Shown piece after piece: positions 8,243 through 15,004 of a stretch of 17,905 bases of DNA. Source of the DNA: an uncultured Clostridia bacterium (GTDB lineage: Bacteria; Bacillota; Clostridia; TANB77; CAG-508). Position 1 is the first letter of the stretch. Every line of letters starts with the position of its first letter. The translations under genes and the position numbers were made by a program. Location: NCBI GenBank assembly GCA_934121875.1, contig CAKOVG010000018.1, positions 1 through 17,905 of the forward strand, given 5' to 3'. The notes below the pieces were generated by a model that was not told the origin of the DNA, did no database searches, and was given only the letters and a program-made list of their open reading frames with translations.

Positions 8243-8317
8243 TGGGGTATCGCCAAGCGGTAAGGCATCGGACTCTGACTCCGACATTCCTGTGTTCGAA
8301 TCACAGTACCCCAACCA
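8243..8317 (+). tRNA. tRNA-Gln (anticodon CTG)
   Basis: A full cloverleaf folds over 75 bases. The acceptor TGGGGTA pairs with TACCCCA, the D stem is GCC/GGC, the anticodon stem TCGGA/TCCGA closes the loop CTCTGAC (anticodon CTG at 8275-8277), and the T stem CTGTG/CACAG closes TTCGAAT. The discriminator A and the CCA end are encoded. The U1-A72 opening pair is typical of glutamine tRNAs. It reads CAG codons. The gene stands alone, with no convincing promoter of its own between the hairpin at 8220 and 8243. Confidence 0.95.
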
Positions 8318-8318
8318 A

Positions 8319-8348
8319 AAAACACTAGAGCTTTTACTCTAGTGTTTT
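8319..8348. terminator. Bidirectional terminator between tRNA-Gln and eno
   Basis: AAAACACTAGAG (8319-8330) pairs with CTCTAGTGTTTT (8337-8348) over 12 bp with a 6-base loop. It follows the tRNA directly on the plus strand and the eno stop directly on the minus strand, so it ends both transcripts. Confidence 0.85.
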
Positions 8349-8353
8349 CTTTA

Positions 8354-9655
8354 TTATTTTATAGCTTTACGACCTCTAAATACTGCTACATCTCCTAATT
8401 CTGCTTCAATATTCAATAGCCTGTTATATTTAGCAACTCTGTCTGTTCTACATGGTGCACCAGTTTTAATTTGTCCTGCATTTGTTGCAACTGCAACATC
8501 AGCTAATGTTGTGTCTTCTGTTTCACCACTTCTATGTGATACTACTGCTGTATATCCATTTCTCTTTGCAAGTTCAATTGCATCTAATGTTTCTGTTAAT
8601 GTTCCAATTTGGTTTAATTTAATTAATATACTATTTGCTGTGTTGTTGTCAATTCCTTTTTGTAATCTCTTCATATTTGTTACAAATAAGTCATCTCCTA
8701 CTAATTGAACTTTGTTTCCAATACGTTCAGTTAGTTTTTTCCAGCTTTCCCAGTCTTCTTCTGCCAAACCATCTTCAATTGAGATTATAGGATATTTTTC
8801 TGCTAATTCAACTATAAAGTCTATCATTTGATCTTTTGTTTTAAATTCATCAGTTTTCCAAAAATAATATCCGTCTTTTCCTATTTTTTTAGCTTCATCA
8901 AACATTTCTGTTGCTGCAACGTCTAGTGCTAAGCATACATCTTCTCCTGGTTTATATCCAGCTTGTTTGATTGCTTCTATAATTAATTCTACTGCTTCTT
9001 CTTCGCTTCCTAAATTTGGAGCAAATCCGCCTTCGTCTCCAACACCTGTTGAATATCCTTTTGATTTTAATACTTTCTTTAAGTTATGGTATACTTCTAC
9101 ACCCATTCTCATACATTCACTAAATGTTTTAGCTCCAACTGGCATAATCATAAATTCTTGTACACTTAAAGAACTGTCTGCATGTTTTCCACCATTCATA
9201 ATGTTCATCATTGGAACTGGTAATTCTTTTGCATTTACTCCTCCAATGTAGTTATATAGGCTCATTCCTAATGAAGCTGCTGCTGCTTTTGCTACTGCTA
9301 AAGAAACTCCAAGCATAGCATTTGCACCTAATTTGCCTTTATTTTCTGTTCCATCAAGTTTAATCATTGTAGCATCTATTTTAGCTTGTTCATATACGTT
9401 CATTCCTTCAATTTCTTTGCTAATAACTTCATTTACATTTTCAACTGCTTTTAATACACCTTTTCCCAAGTATCTTTCTTTATCTCCATCTCTTAATTCA
9501 ACTGCTTCAAAGCTTCCTGTTGATGCTCCTGATGGAACCATAGCAACTCCTGAAAATCCTCCTTCTGTTACGACTTCTACTTGTACAGTTGGATTTCCTC
9601 TTGAATCTAATACTTCTAATGCTCTTACGCTTTCAATTTCTAAATAATCTTTCAT
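8354..9655 (-). CDS. eno: Enolase
   Basis: Enolase converts 2-phosphoglycerate to phosphoenolpyruvate and needs magnesium. With the start at ATG 9653-9655 the protein has 433 residues, the normal length. Key sites are visible: DSRGNPTVQVEV (17-28), PSGASTGSFEA with the mobile serine loop (41-51), catalytic E208 in GVGDEGGFAPNL, metal ligands D245, E294 (ISIEDGL) and D321 (VGDDLF), catalytic K346 (LIKLNQIGT), and the SHRSGETEDT loop. A longer frame begins 11 codons earlier with MKNNKKKG, but that runs into the end of gpmI and lacks a ribosome site; AAGGAAGG (9662-9669) precedes the chosen ATG. It is the last gene of the glycolytic operon, 22 bases after gpmI. Confidence 0.96.
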   Translation of the reverse strand: MKDYLEIESVRALEVLDSRGNPTVQVEVVTEGGFSGVAMVPSGASTGSFEAVELRDGDKERYLGKGVLKAVENVNEVISKEIEGMNVYEQAKIDATMIKLDGTENKGKLGANAMLGVSLAVAKAAAASLGMSLYNYIGGVNAKELPVPMMNIMNGGKHADSSLSVQEFMIMPVGAKTFSECMRMGVEVYHNLKKVLKSKGYSTGVGDEGGFAPNLGSEEEAVELIIEAIKQAGYKPGEDVCLALDVAATEMFDEAKKIGKDGYYFWKTDEFKTKDQMIDFIVELAEKYPIISIEDGLAEEDWESWKKLTERIGNKVQLVGDDLFVTNMKRLQKGIDNNTANSILIKLNQIGTLTETLDAIELAKRNGYTAVVSHRSGETEDTTLADVAVATNAGQIKTGAPCRTDRVAKYNRLLNIEAELGDVAVFRGRKAIK

Positions 9656-9677
9656 GATTATCCTTCCTTTCTTTTTG

Positions 9678-11207
9678 TTATTTTTCAATAAGACTATTAC
9701 CTGTCATTTCTTCAGGTTTTTCTAGCCCAATAATATCTAACATTGTTGGTGCTAAATCTGCAAGTTTGCCTTCTTTCAATTTTACACCTTGCATTCCTAT
9801 TAAAACTAGTGGAACTGGGTTTGTAGTATGTGCTGTGTGTGGCTCACCTGTTTTATAATCTATCATTTGTTCTGCATTTCCATGGTCAGCTGTCATTAAG
9901 ATTACTCCTTGTTTTTCTGCCATTGCTTCAACAACTCTTTCTACACATCCATCAATTGTTTCAATAGCTTTAATTGCTGCTTCTAAGCTTCCTGTATGGC
10001 CAACCATATCTGGGTTAGCATAATTTAATATAATGCAATTATACTTTTCTGAATTTATTGCCTCAACAACTTTATCTGTTACTTCTATAGCACTCATTTC
10101 AGGTTTTAAGTCATAAGTTTGAACCTTAGGAGATGGTATTAAAATTCTGTCTTCTCCTTTATATTGTTTTTCTTCTCCTCCATTAAAGAAGAATGTAACA
10201 TGTGCATATTTTTCTGTTTCTGCAATTCTTAATTGTGTTAATCCTTTTTTAGAAATATACTCTCCAAATGTATTAACCAATATTTCTGGTTTAAATGCAA
10301 TTTGAACATTTGGTATTGTTTCATCATATTGTGTAAAACATACATAATACAATTCTAATGGTTTTATTTCGAAGCCATCAAATTCTGGATCTACCAAACT
10401 TCTTGTTATTTCTCTTGCTCTATCTGGTCTAAAGTTAAAGAATATAACTGAATCATGATTATCAATTGTAGCAATTGGTTCTTCACCATTGCATATAACT
10501 GTTGGTTCAACAAATTCGTCAAATACTTCTTTTTGATATGATGCTTCTACTCCAGATATAGCAGATGTTGCTTTTTCTCCTTCTCCGTATACTAGAGCTT
10601 TATATGCTTTTTCAACTCTTTCCCATCTTTTATCTCTATCCATGCTATAAAATCTACCAGATATACTTGCAATTTTTCCTACACCTTTTTCTTTCATTTT
10701 TTCTTCAAGTTGGAGAATATAGTTTTCTCCTGAAGCTGGTGGTGTATCTCTTCCATCTAAAAAACAATGCACATATACATCTTCAAAGTCTTTTCTTTTT
10801 GCTAATTCTAGTAGTGCAAATAAATGTCTAATATGACTATGAACTCCACCATCTGAAAGAAGTCCCATAACATGGAGTTTTGAATTATATTTTTTACAGT
10901 TATCAATTGCTGCTGTTAGTTCTTTAATGCTAAAGAATTCTCCATCTTCAATTGATTTTGTAATACGTGTTAAATCTTGGTATACAACTCTTCCTGCACC
11001 TATATTTGTATGACCAACTTCTGAATTTCCCATTTGTCCTTCTGGTAATCCTACTGCCAACCCACTTGTATGAATTTGAGTAGTTGGCCATGTTTTCATT
11101 AGTTTATCAATATTAGGTGTATTAGCTAATTTAACTGCATTTCCTTTTTCGTTTTCATTTATTCCAAATCCATCTAATATCATTAGCATTATTGGTTGTT
11201 TGTTCAT
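9678..11207 (-). CDS. gpmI: 2,3-bisphosphoglycerate-independent phosphoglycerate mutase
   Basis: This enzyme interconverts 3- and 2-phosphoglycerate through a phosphoserine and two manganese ions; it belongs to the alkaline phosphatase superfamily. The length of 509 residues is normal. Motifs include D12 in LMILDGFG, the phosphorylated Ser62 in GQMGNSEVGH, DGRDTPP, GRFYSMDRDKRWERV, FNFRPDRAREI, NYANPDMVGHTG and TADHGNAEQM, which supplies metal ligands near the C-terminus. The ribosome site is a weak AAAGG about 13 bases before ATG. It lies 65 bases after tpiA, in a spacer with a weak 7-bp AT stem (11236-11255), and 22 bases before the chosen eno start. Confidence 0.96.
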   Translation of the reverse strand: MNKQPIMLMILDGFGINENEKGNAVKLANTPNIDKLMKTWPTTQIHTSGLAVGLPEGQMGNSEVGHTNIGAGRVVYQDLTRITKSIEDGEFFSIKELTAAIDNCKKYNSKLHVMGLLSDGGVHSHIRHLFALLELAKRKDFEDVYVHCFLDGRDTPPASGENYILQLEEKMKEKGVGKIASISGRFYSMDRDKRWERVEKAYKALVYGEGEKATSAISGVEASYQKEVFDEFVEPTVICNGEEPIATIDNHDSVIFFNFRPDRAREITRSLVDPEFDGFEIKPLELYYVCFTQYDETIPNVQIAFKPEILVNTFGEYISKKGLTQLRIAETEKYAHVTFFFNGGEEKQYKGEDRILIPSPKVQTYDLKPEMSAIEVTDKVVEAINSEKYNCIILNYANPDMVGHTGSLEAAIKAIETIDGCVERVVEAMAEKQGVILMTADHGNAEQMIDYKTGEPHTAHTTNPVPLVLIGMQGVKLKEGKLADLAPTMLDIIGLEKPEEMTGNSLIEK

Positions 11208-11272
11208 TTTTTATTTTTTTCCTTTCTCGTACAACTCTAATTTTAAATAATTAGACCTCAATTTTTACTTTT

Positions 11273-12019
11273 CTATATTGAAAGAATTTTAGCAAATTCC
11301 CCTGGTTCTAAGCTTGCTCCGCCTACAAGACCTCCATCTATGTCAGACATTGCAAATAATTCTTTGCTGTTTTCTGGTTTAACACTACCACCATATAGTA
11401 TAATAATATTTTCAGCAACGTTCTTGCCATAGTCTTTTTCAATTTGCTTTCTAATTGACTTTATTGCATAGTTTGCATCTTTAGATGTAGCAGTTTTTCC
11501 TGTTCCAATTGCCCATATTGGTTCATATGCTATTATAACATTTTTTAATTGCTCTTTATTTAGACCTTCTAAGGCTAAATGAGTTTGATTTATTATGGTT
11601 TCTTCTTGTTTACCTTTTTCTCTTTGTTCTAATGTTTCACCTACACATACAATTGGTTTTATTTCATTTAGCAAAGCTGCTTTTACCTTTTTATTTACGG
11701 TTTCATCTGTTTCTGCAAAGTATTGTCTTCTTTCAGAATGACCTATAATTACATATTCTACTCCAATACATTTTAACATCTGCCCAGATATTTCTCCTGT
11801 GTATGCACCTTTTTCTTCCCAGTGCATATTTTGTGCTCCTATTTTTATTTTTGTATCTTGTGCTGTGAGTAAACTGTAAAATAGGTCTGTATATGGTACA
11901 CAAAGAATTACTTCTGCTTTAGAAGTATTTGCTACACTTTCAATTTGTCTTATAAAGCTCATTGCTTCATTAGGAAGCATATTCATCTTCCAATTTCCTG
12001 CAACAACTTTTCTTCTCAT
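11273..12019 (-). CDS. tpiA: Triosephosphate isomerase
   Basis: TIM interconverts dihydroxyacetone phosphate and glyceraldehyde-3-phosphate. From ATG 12017-12019 the protein has 248 residues, the usual length, and begins MRRKVVAGNWKMN with substrate-binding N9 and K11. Catalytic H94 is in VIIGHSERRQYF and catalytic E166 in AYEPIWAIGTGKTA; the phosphate-binding YGGSVKPEN and GLVGGASL follow. GAGGAA (12025-12030) is its ribosome site. The frame stays open upstream to another ATG (12074-12076) that overlaps the end of pgk and has AGGAG only three bases before it. I reject that start because the extra 19 residues do not belong to the TIM fold. Confidence 0.95.
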   Translation of the reverse strand: MRRKVVAGNWKMNMLPNEAMSFIRQIESVANTSKAEVILCVPYTDLFYSLLTAQDTKIKIGAQNMHWEEKGAYTGEISGQMLKCIGVEYVIIGHSERRQYFAETDETVNKKVKAALLNEIKPIVCVGETLEQREKGKQEETIINQTHLALEGLNKEQLKNVIIAYEPIWAIGTGKTATSKDANYAIKSIRKQIEKDYGKNVAENIIILYGGSVKPENSKELFAMSDIDGGLVGGASLEPGEFAKILSI

Positions 12020-12035
12020 TTGATTTCCTCTTTTC

Positions 12036-13376
12036 TTAATCAGTAAGTTGTTGTTCATTGCTTTTGCAATTTCCATTTTCTCCTGATTTGAATTTTTGTT
12101 TTTCCTTATTCTTTAATGCTGCAATTCCTGGTAATGTTTTTCCTTCTAAGAATTCTAAAGATGCACCACCACCTGTTGATAAATAAATATTACTAAATTC
12201 TTGTTTTACATCTTCGCCATTTTGTTTTGCTGCTTTCTTTATTTTTTGAATAGCTGCAACTGAGTCTCCTCCACCAATTACGCATTTTGCCTTTGTATGA
12301 GAAATATATTTAGCAATTTTTTCTGTTCCTTGAGCATATTCTGGCACTTCTGTATATCCTAATGGACCATTCCACACAACAGTTTTTGCTTCTTCAAGTC
12401 TATCAGCAAAATATGTTAATGTAGTATCTCCTACATCTAGTATTTGCCATCCTTCTAATGACTCTTCCTTGCATGTGTCTAATTTAACATCTTTATGTTC
12501 GGCATTTTCTACTATTTCTGGTGTTAGTTCTTCTCCTTTTGCTATTTTAGCTACTCTAGCATCTTTTGGTAATATTATTTCTACATTTTTCTCAAATGCA
12601 TTTTTCATTATTTCTTTTGCTACATCTATTTTATCTTCTTCATATTTAGATGAACCTATATCATATCCTTTTGCTTTTAGGAATGTGTTTGCCATTGCTC
12701 CACCAATTTCTATTGTTTGAACTTTTTCCATTAGGTTTTCAATAACACCTATTTTATCTGATACCTTTGCTCCTCCTAAAATTGCAACAAATGGTTCTTC
12801 TGGTTTTTCAAGCACTGCTCCAAGTTTTTCAATTTCTCTTTCCATTAAAAGTCCTGCAACAGATTCATCAACATGATGGGCAATTCCTTCTGTAGAGGCA
12901 TGTGCTCTATGTGCTGTGCCAAATGCATCATTTACATAAATTCCTTCGTTTCCTATTAAGTCAGCTAATTCTATTGCTAAGCTGTCTTCATTTTTTTCTT
13001 CTCTAGCATCAAAACGTACATTTTCAAGAAGTCCTGCCTCTCCTTCTTGTAATCCATTAGCCATATCTTTTGCACTTGGTCCTGTTACATCTTCTGCACA
13101 TTTTACATTTGCATTTAATTCCTCTGATAGTTTTTTTGCTACTGGTTTCATTGAATATTTTTCATTTACTTCACCTTTTGGTCTACCTAAGTGTGAGCAA
13201 AGTATTACCTTTGCTCCACTTTCTAGTAAATATTTTATTGTTGGAAGTGCTGCTCTAATTCTTGTATCATCTGCAATTTTTCCATCTTTTAATGGTACGT
13301 TAAAGTCACAACGAACTAATATTTTCCTTCCTTTTAGTTCTTTTGTATCTATGTCTCTTATTGTTTTCTTTTCCAT
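12036..13376 (-). CDS. pgk: Phosphoglycerate kinase
   Basis: Pgk transfers phosphate from 1,3-bisphosphoglycerate to ADP, the first ATP-yielding step of glycolysis. Substrate residues lie in LVRCDFNVPLKDGKIADDTRI (about 21-41) and SHLGRPKGE; the hinge and nucleotide regions show FVAILGGAKVSDKIGV, VVWNGPLGYTEVPEYAQGT, CVIGGGDSVAAIQK and YLSTGGGASLEFLEGKTLPG. At 446 residues it is about 50 longer than the common 390-400. The extra length includes a lengthened segment before YLSTGGGAS (KKAAKQNGEDVKQEF) and about 20 polar residues after the normal end PGIAALKNK. That tail reads into the tpiA leader and ends 16 bases before the tpiA ATG, so the two genes are tightly coupled. The start is ATG 13374-13376, with only a weak AAAGGAAA upstream. 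Confidence 0.95.
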   Translation of the reverse strand: MEKKTIRDIDTKELKGRKILVRCDFNVPLKDGKIADDTRIRAALPTIKYLLESGAKVILCSHLGRPKGEVNEKYSMKPVAKKLSEELNANVKCAEDVTGPSAKDMANGLQEGEAGLLENVRFDAREEKNEDSLAIELADLIGNEGIYVNDAFGTAHRAHASTEGIAHHVDESVAGLLMEREIEKLGAVLEKPEEPFVAILGGAKVSDKIGVIENLMEKVQTIEIGGAMANTFLKAKGYDIGSSKYEEDKIDVAKEIMKNAFEKNVEIILPKDARVAKIAKGEELTPEIVENAEHKDVKLDTCKEESLEGWQILDVGDTTLTYFADRLEEAKTVVWNGPLGYTEVPEYAQGTEKIAKYISHTKAKCVIGGGDSVAAIQKIKKAAKQNGEDVKQEFSNIYLSTGGGASLEFLEGKTLPGIAALKNKEKQKFKSGENGNCKSNEQQLTD

Positions 13377-13397
13377 ATATACTTGTTTTTCCTTTCA

Positions 13398-14399
13398 TTA
13401 TTTACTTGCAATATAAATAGCTAAATCAACTAATTTATTTGAATATCCCCATTCGTTATCATACCATGCAACTAATTTTACAAATGTATCTGTTAATGCT
13501 ATTCCTGCTGTGCTATCAAAAATACATGTGTGTTCGTCATGTATAAAGTCTGATGAAACTACTGGGTCTGATACATATTCTACTACGCCTTTCATTTCAT
13601 TTTCTGATGCTTTTTTAACTGCTTCACATATTTCTTCATATGTTGCTGGTTTTTCTAAGTTACATGTTAAGTCTACAACTGAAACATCAATTGTTGGTAC
13701 TCTAAATGACATACCTGTTAATTTTTCATTTAATGAAGGGATAACTTTTCCAACTGCTTTAGCTGCTCCTGTTGATGATGGTATAATGTTATAACTTGCT
13801 GCTCTTCCGCCTCTCCAGTCCTTTTTAGACGCTCCATCAACTGTTTTTTGTGTTGCAGTAATGCTGTGAACTGTTGTCATTAAGCCGTCTTTAATTCCAA
13901 AGTTATCATTTATAATTTTAGCAAGTGGTGCTAAACAGTTTGTTGTACATGATGCATTTGAAATAATATTCATATCTGGTGTATATGTTTCGTTATTTAC
14001 TCCCATAACAAACATTGGTGCATCTTTAGATGGTGCAGAGATAATTACTTTTTTTGCTCCTGCTTCTAAATGTGCATTTGCTTTTTCAATTGTTGTAAAC
14101 ACTCCTGAACATTCTAATACATAGTCAACTTCATTTGCTCCCCAAGGAATGTTTTTAGGGTCCATTTCATTATATACTTTAATTTCTTTTCCGTTTACTA
14201 CTAATTTTCCGTCTTTTTCATAAACTTCTCCTTTAAATTTTCCATGTATTGTATCATATTTCATCATATATGCCATATAATCTGCTGTTATAAATGGATC
14301 ATTTATTGCAATCACCTCAACTTCTTCTTTATTTAGTGCTGCTTGTAATGATAAATTTCCTATTCTTCCAAAACCATTAATTCCTAATTTTATTGACAT
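13398..14399 (-). CDS. gap: Glyceraldehyde-3-phosphate dehydrogenase, class I
   Basis: GAPDH oxidises glyceraldehyde-3-phosphate to 1,3-bisphosphoglycerate with NAD and phosphate. The 333 residues carry the NAD fold GINGFGRIG (6-14), catalytic C151 in SNASCTTNC and H178 in TVHSITATQKTVDG, then SSTGAAKAVGKVIP, GMSFRVPT and WYDNEWGYS. After the first beta strands the sequence reads NDPFITADYMAYMMKYDT, the form seen in E. coli GapA and eukaryotic enzymes; many clostridial GAPDHs have NDLTD there. It is the first gene of the operon to eno, with no cggR before it. AAGGAGG (14407-14413) sits just before ATG 14397-14399. A stem-loop and a dyad lie in its leader and are listed separately. Confidence 0.96.
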   Translation of the reverse strand: MSIKLGINGFGRIGNLSLQAALNKEEVEVIAINDPFITADYMAYMMKYDTIHGKFKGEVYEKDGKLVVNGKEIKVYNEMDPKNIPWGANEVDYVLECSGVFTTIEKANAHLEAGAKKVIISAPSKDAPMFVMGVNNETYTPDMNIISNASCTTNCLAPLAKIINDNFGIKDGLMTTVHSITATQKTVDGASKKDWRGGRAASYNIIPSSTGAAKAVGKVIPSLNEKLTGMSFRVPTIDVSVVDLTCNLEKPATYEEICEAVKKASENEMKGVVEYVSDPVVSSDFIHDEHTCIFDSTAGIALTDTFVKLVAWYDNEWGYSNKLVDLAIYIASK

Positions 14400-14415
14400 A
14401 ATTTTTCCTCCTTTT

Positions 14416-14434
14416 GAATGTAATTTTTACATTC
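14416..14434 (-). promoter_or_regulatory. Perfect stem-loop next to the gap ribosome binding site
   Basis: GAATGTAA and TTACATTC (8 bp, 3-base loop) form an exact inverted repeat in the leader, two bases upstream of the AAGGAGG site on the minus strand. It could protect the 5' end of the mRNA, modulate ribosome access or bind a protein. In Bacillus subtilis a 5' stem-loop is known to stabilise processed gapA mRNA; applying that here is inference. Confidence 0.45.
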
Positions 14435-14445
14435 TTTTTTTTATA

Positions 14446-14465
14446 TGTTTAGTATATCCTAAACA
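14446..14465. promoter_or_regulatory. Candidate operator dyad ahead of the glycolytic operon
   Basis: TGTTTAG (14446-14452) and CTAAACA (14459-14465) are exact inverted copies around six bases. It is similar to but spaced differently from the usual Rex site (TTGTTAA-N4-TTAACAA), and it does not look like a CggR operator. It lies at the expected start point of the promoter listed next. Confidence 0.4.
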
Positions 14466-14470
14466 ATGTA

Positions 14471-14499
14471 ATTTTATATCAAAAAAGAATACTTTTCAA
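14471..14499 (-). promoter_or_regulatory. Candidate promoter of the gap-pgk-tpiA-gpmI-eno operon
   Basis: TTGAAA (14494-14499), a 17-base spacer and TAAAAT (14471-14476) fit sigma-A with one mismatch in each box. The -35 box overlaps the loop and arm of the upstream terminator. An alternative -10-like TATACT lies inside the dyad but has no good -35 box. Confidence 0.4.
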
Positions 14500-14510
14500 G
14501 TATTCTTTTT
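14482..14510. terminator. Second, symmetric terminator hairpin upstream of gap
   Basis: A 13-bp perfect stem (14482-14494 with 14498-14510), a TTC loop, and A/T runs at both ends. It follows the first terminator after the 72-residue gene and insulates the glycolytic operon from the accessory island. Confidence 0.7.
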
Positions 14511-14518
14511 AAAAATAA

Positions 14519-14550
14519 TAAAAAACTTATTAGTTTTGTCTAATAAGCTT
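14519..14550 (-). terminator. Terminator of the 72-residue small gene
   Basis: CTTATTAG (14526-14533) pairs with CTAATAAG (14540-14547). On the minus strand the stem is followed by a run of six Ts, 10-40 bases past the stop codon at 14560. Confidence 0.75.
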
Positions 14551-14559
14551 TTCCATTTA

Positions 14560-14778
14560 TTATAATGTAATGTTGTCAATAATTTCAATCTCTTGAAACC
14601 AGAAATCACGATTAACTTCTTGGTGCCAAAAATCATGTACTTCTTGAAATACTTTTTCTTGTTTTGGTGTCATTGTAAGTGTTATTTCTTGAAATAAGAA
14701 GTTTTTGATTTTTGTCCATGTACTAATTTCTGCTGGCACCTCAGCTCCTACTGTGTTATTGTTTTCAAATTCTACCAT
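14560..14778 (-). CDS. Small protein with repeated FxxQE motifs, unknown function (72 aa)
   Basis: I do not recognise an established family. The protein is acidic and aromatic-rich, with no signal peptide or membrane helix, and is built from a repeated element: NFLFQEI (26-32), KVFQEV (42-47), DFWHQEV (49-55) and DFWFQEI (58-64). Such regular Trp/Phe-Gln-Glu spacing suggests short amphipathic helices or strands that bind a partner. An upstream ATG (14818-14820) would add 14 residues. I reject it because AAAGGAGG (14786-14793) sits seven bases before ATG 14776-14778 and because the promoter at 14825-14853 would start transcription at about the upstream ATG. The gene lies just downstream of the complete variable target gene, but it is too short and unlike the four-helix Avd accessory protein of diversity-generating retroelements. 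Two terminators follow it. Confidence 0.75.
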   Translation of the reverse strand: MVEFENNNTVGAEVPAEISTWTKIKNFLFQEITLTMTPKQEKVFQEVHDFWHQEVNRDFWFQEIEIIDNITL

Positions 14779-14824
14779 TTTTATTCCTCCTTTGTGGATT
14801 TCAATTACTACTTTTTTCATATTA

Positions 14825-14853
14825 TTTATACTATATTTTGTTTAAATAATCAA
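14825..14853 (-). promoter_or_regulatory. Promoter of the 72-residue gene
   Basis: TTGATT (14848-14853), a 17-base spacer and TATAAA (14825-14830) on the minus strand. The box pair lies inside a segment duplicated at 16733-16798. Confidence 0.55.
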
Positions 14854-14904
14854 GTTTTTTTATATTACAGTTTTGTTACATTATTATTACAGTAAAATTA
14901 CATT
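14825..14904. repeat. Duplicated promoter segment, copy A
   Basis: This stretch matches 16733-16798. Shared blocks are TTTATACTATATTTTG at one end and TACATTATTATTACAGTAAA plus ATTACATT at the other, with a 14-base length difference between. In copy A it joins directly to the stem-loop CTTTAGCG at 14908. Confidence 0.75.
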
Positions 14905-14907
14905 CCG

Positions 14908-14995
14908 CTTTAGCGTTTTTGATGCACTAAAGTGCGTATTAAACACATTAGCGACAATATCGTATTTGTTCTTTTTATCTGGTTCGTTGAACCAG
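14908..14995 (-). other. Stem-loops after the first variable target (IMH-like region, copy 1)
   Basis: Nine bases past the stop codon is a perfect hairpin, CTGGTTC-GTT-GAACCAG (14979-14995). Further on is CTTTAGCG with CACTAAAG (14908-14915, 14925-14932; one wobble pair). The same order recurs after the second target. Diversity-generating retroelements carry a hairpin just past the variable repeat that marks the homing site; assigning that role here is inference from position and conservation. Confidence 0.5.
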
Positions 14996-15004
14996 TGGTC
15001 AGTG

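Noticed and set aside
9653..9688. Upstream ATG giving an 11-residue enolase extension
   Set aside because: It overlaps the end of gpmI, has no ribosome site and adds residues not found in enolases.
14446..14465. Standard Rex operator
   Set aside because: The half sites are shifted and separated by six bases; the canonical 18-base arrangement is not met.
14560..14778. The small gene as the DGR accessory protein Avd
   Set aside because: Avd is a longer, basic four-helix protein; this protein is 72 residues, acidic and repeat-built.
14776..14820. Upstream ATG for the small FxxQE protein
   Set aside because: The strong AAAGGAGG site belongs to the internal ATG, and the predicted transcription start is at about the upstream ATG.
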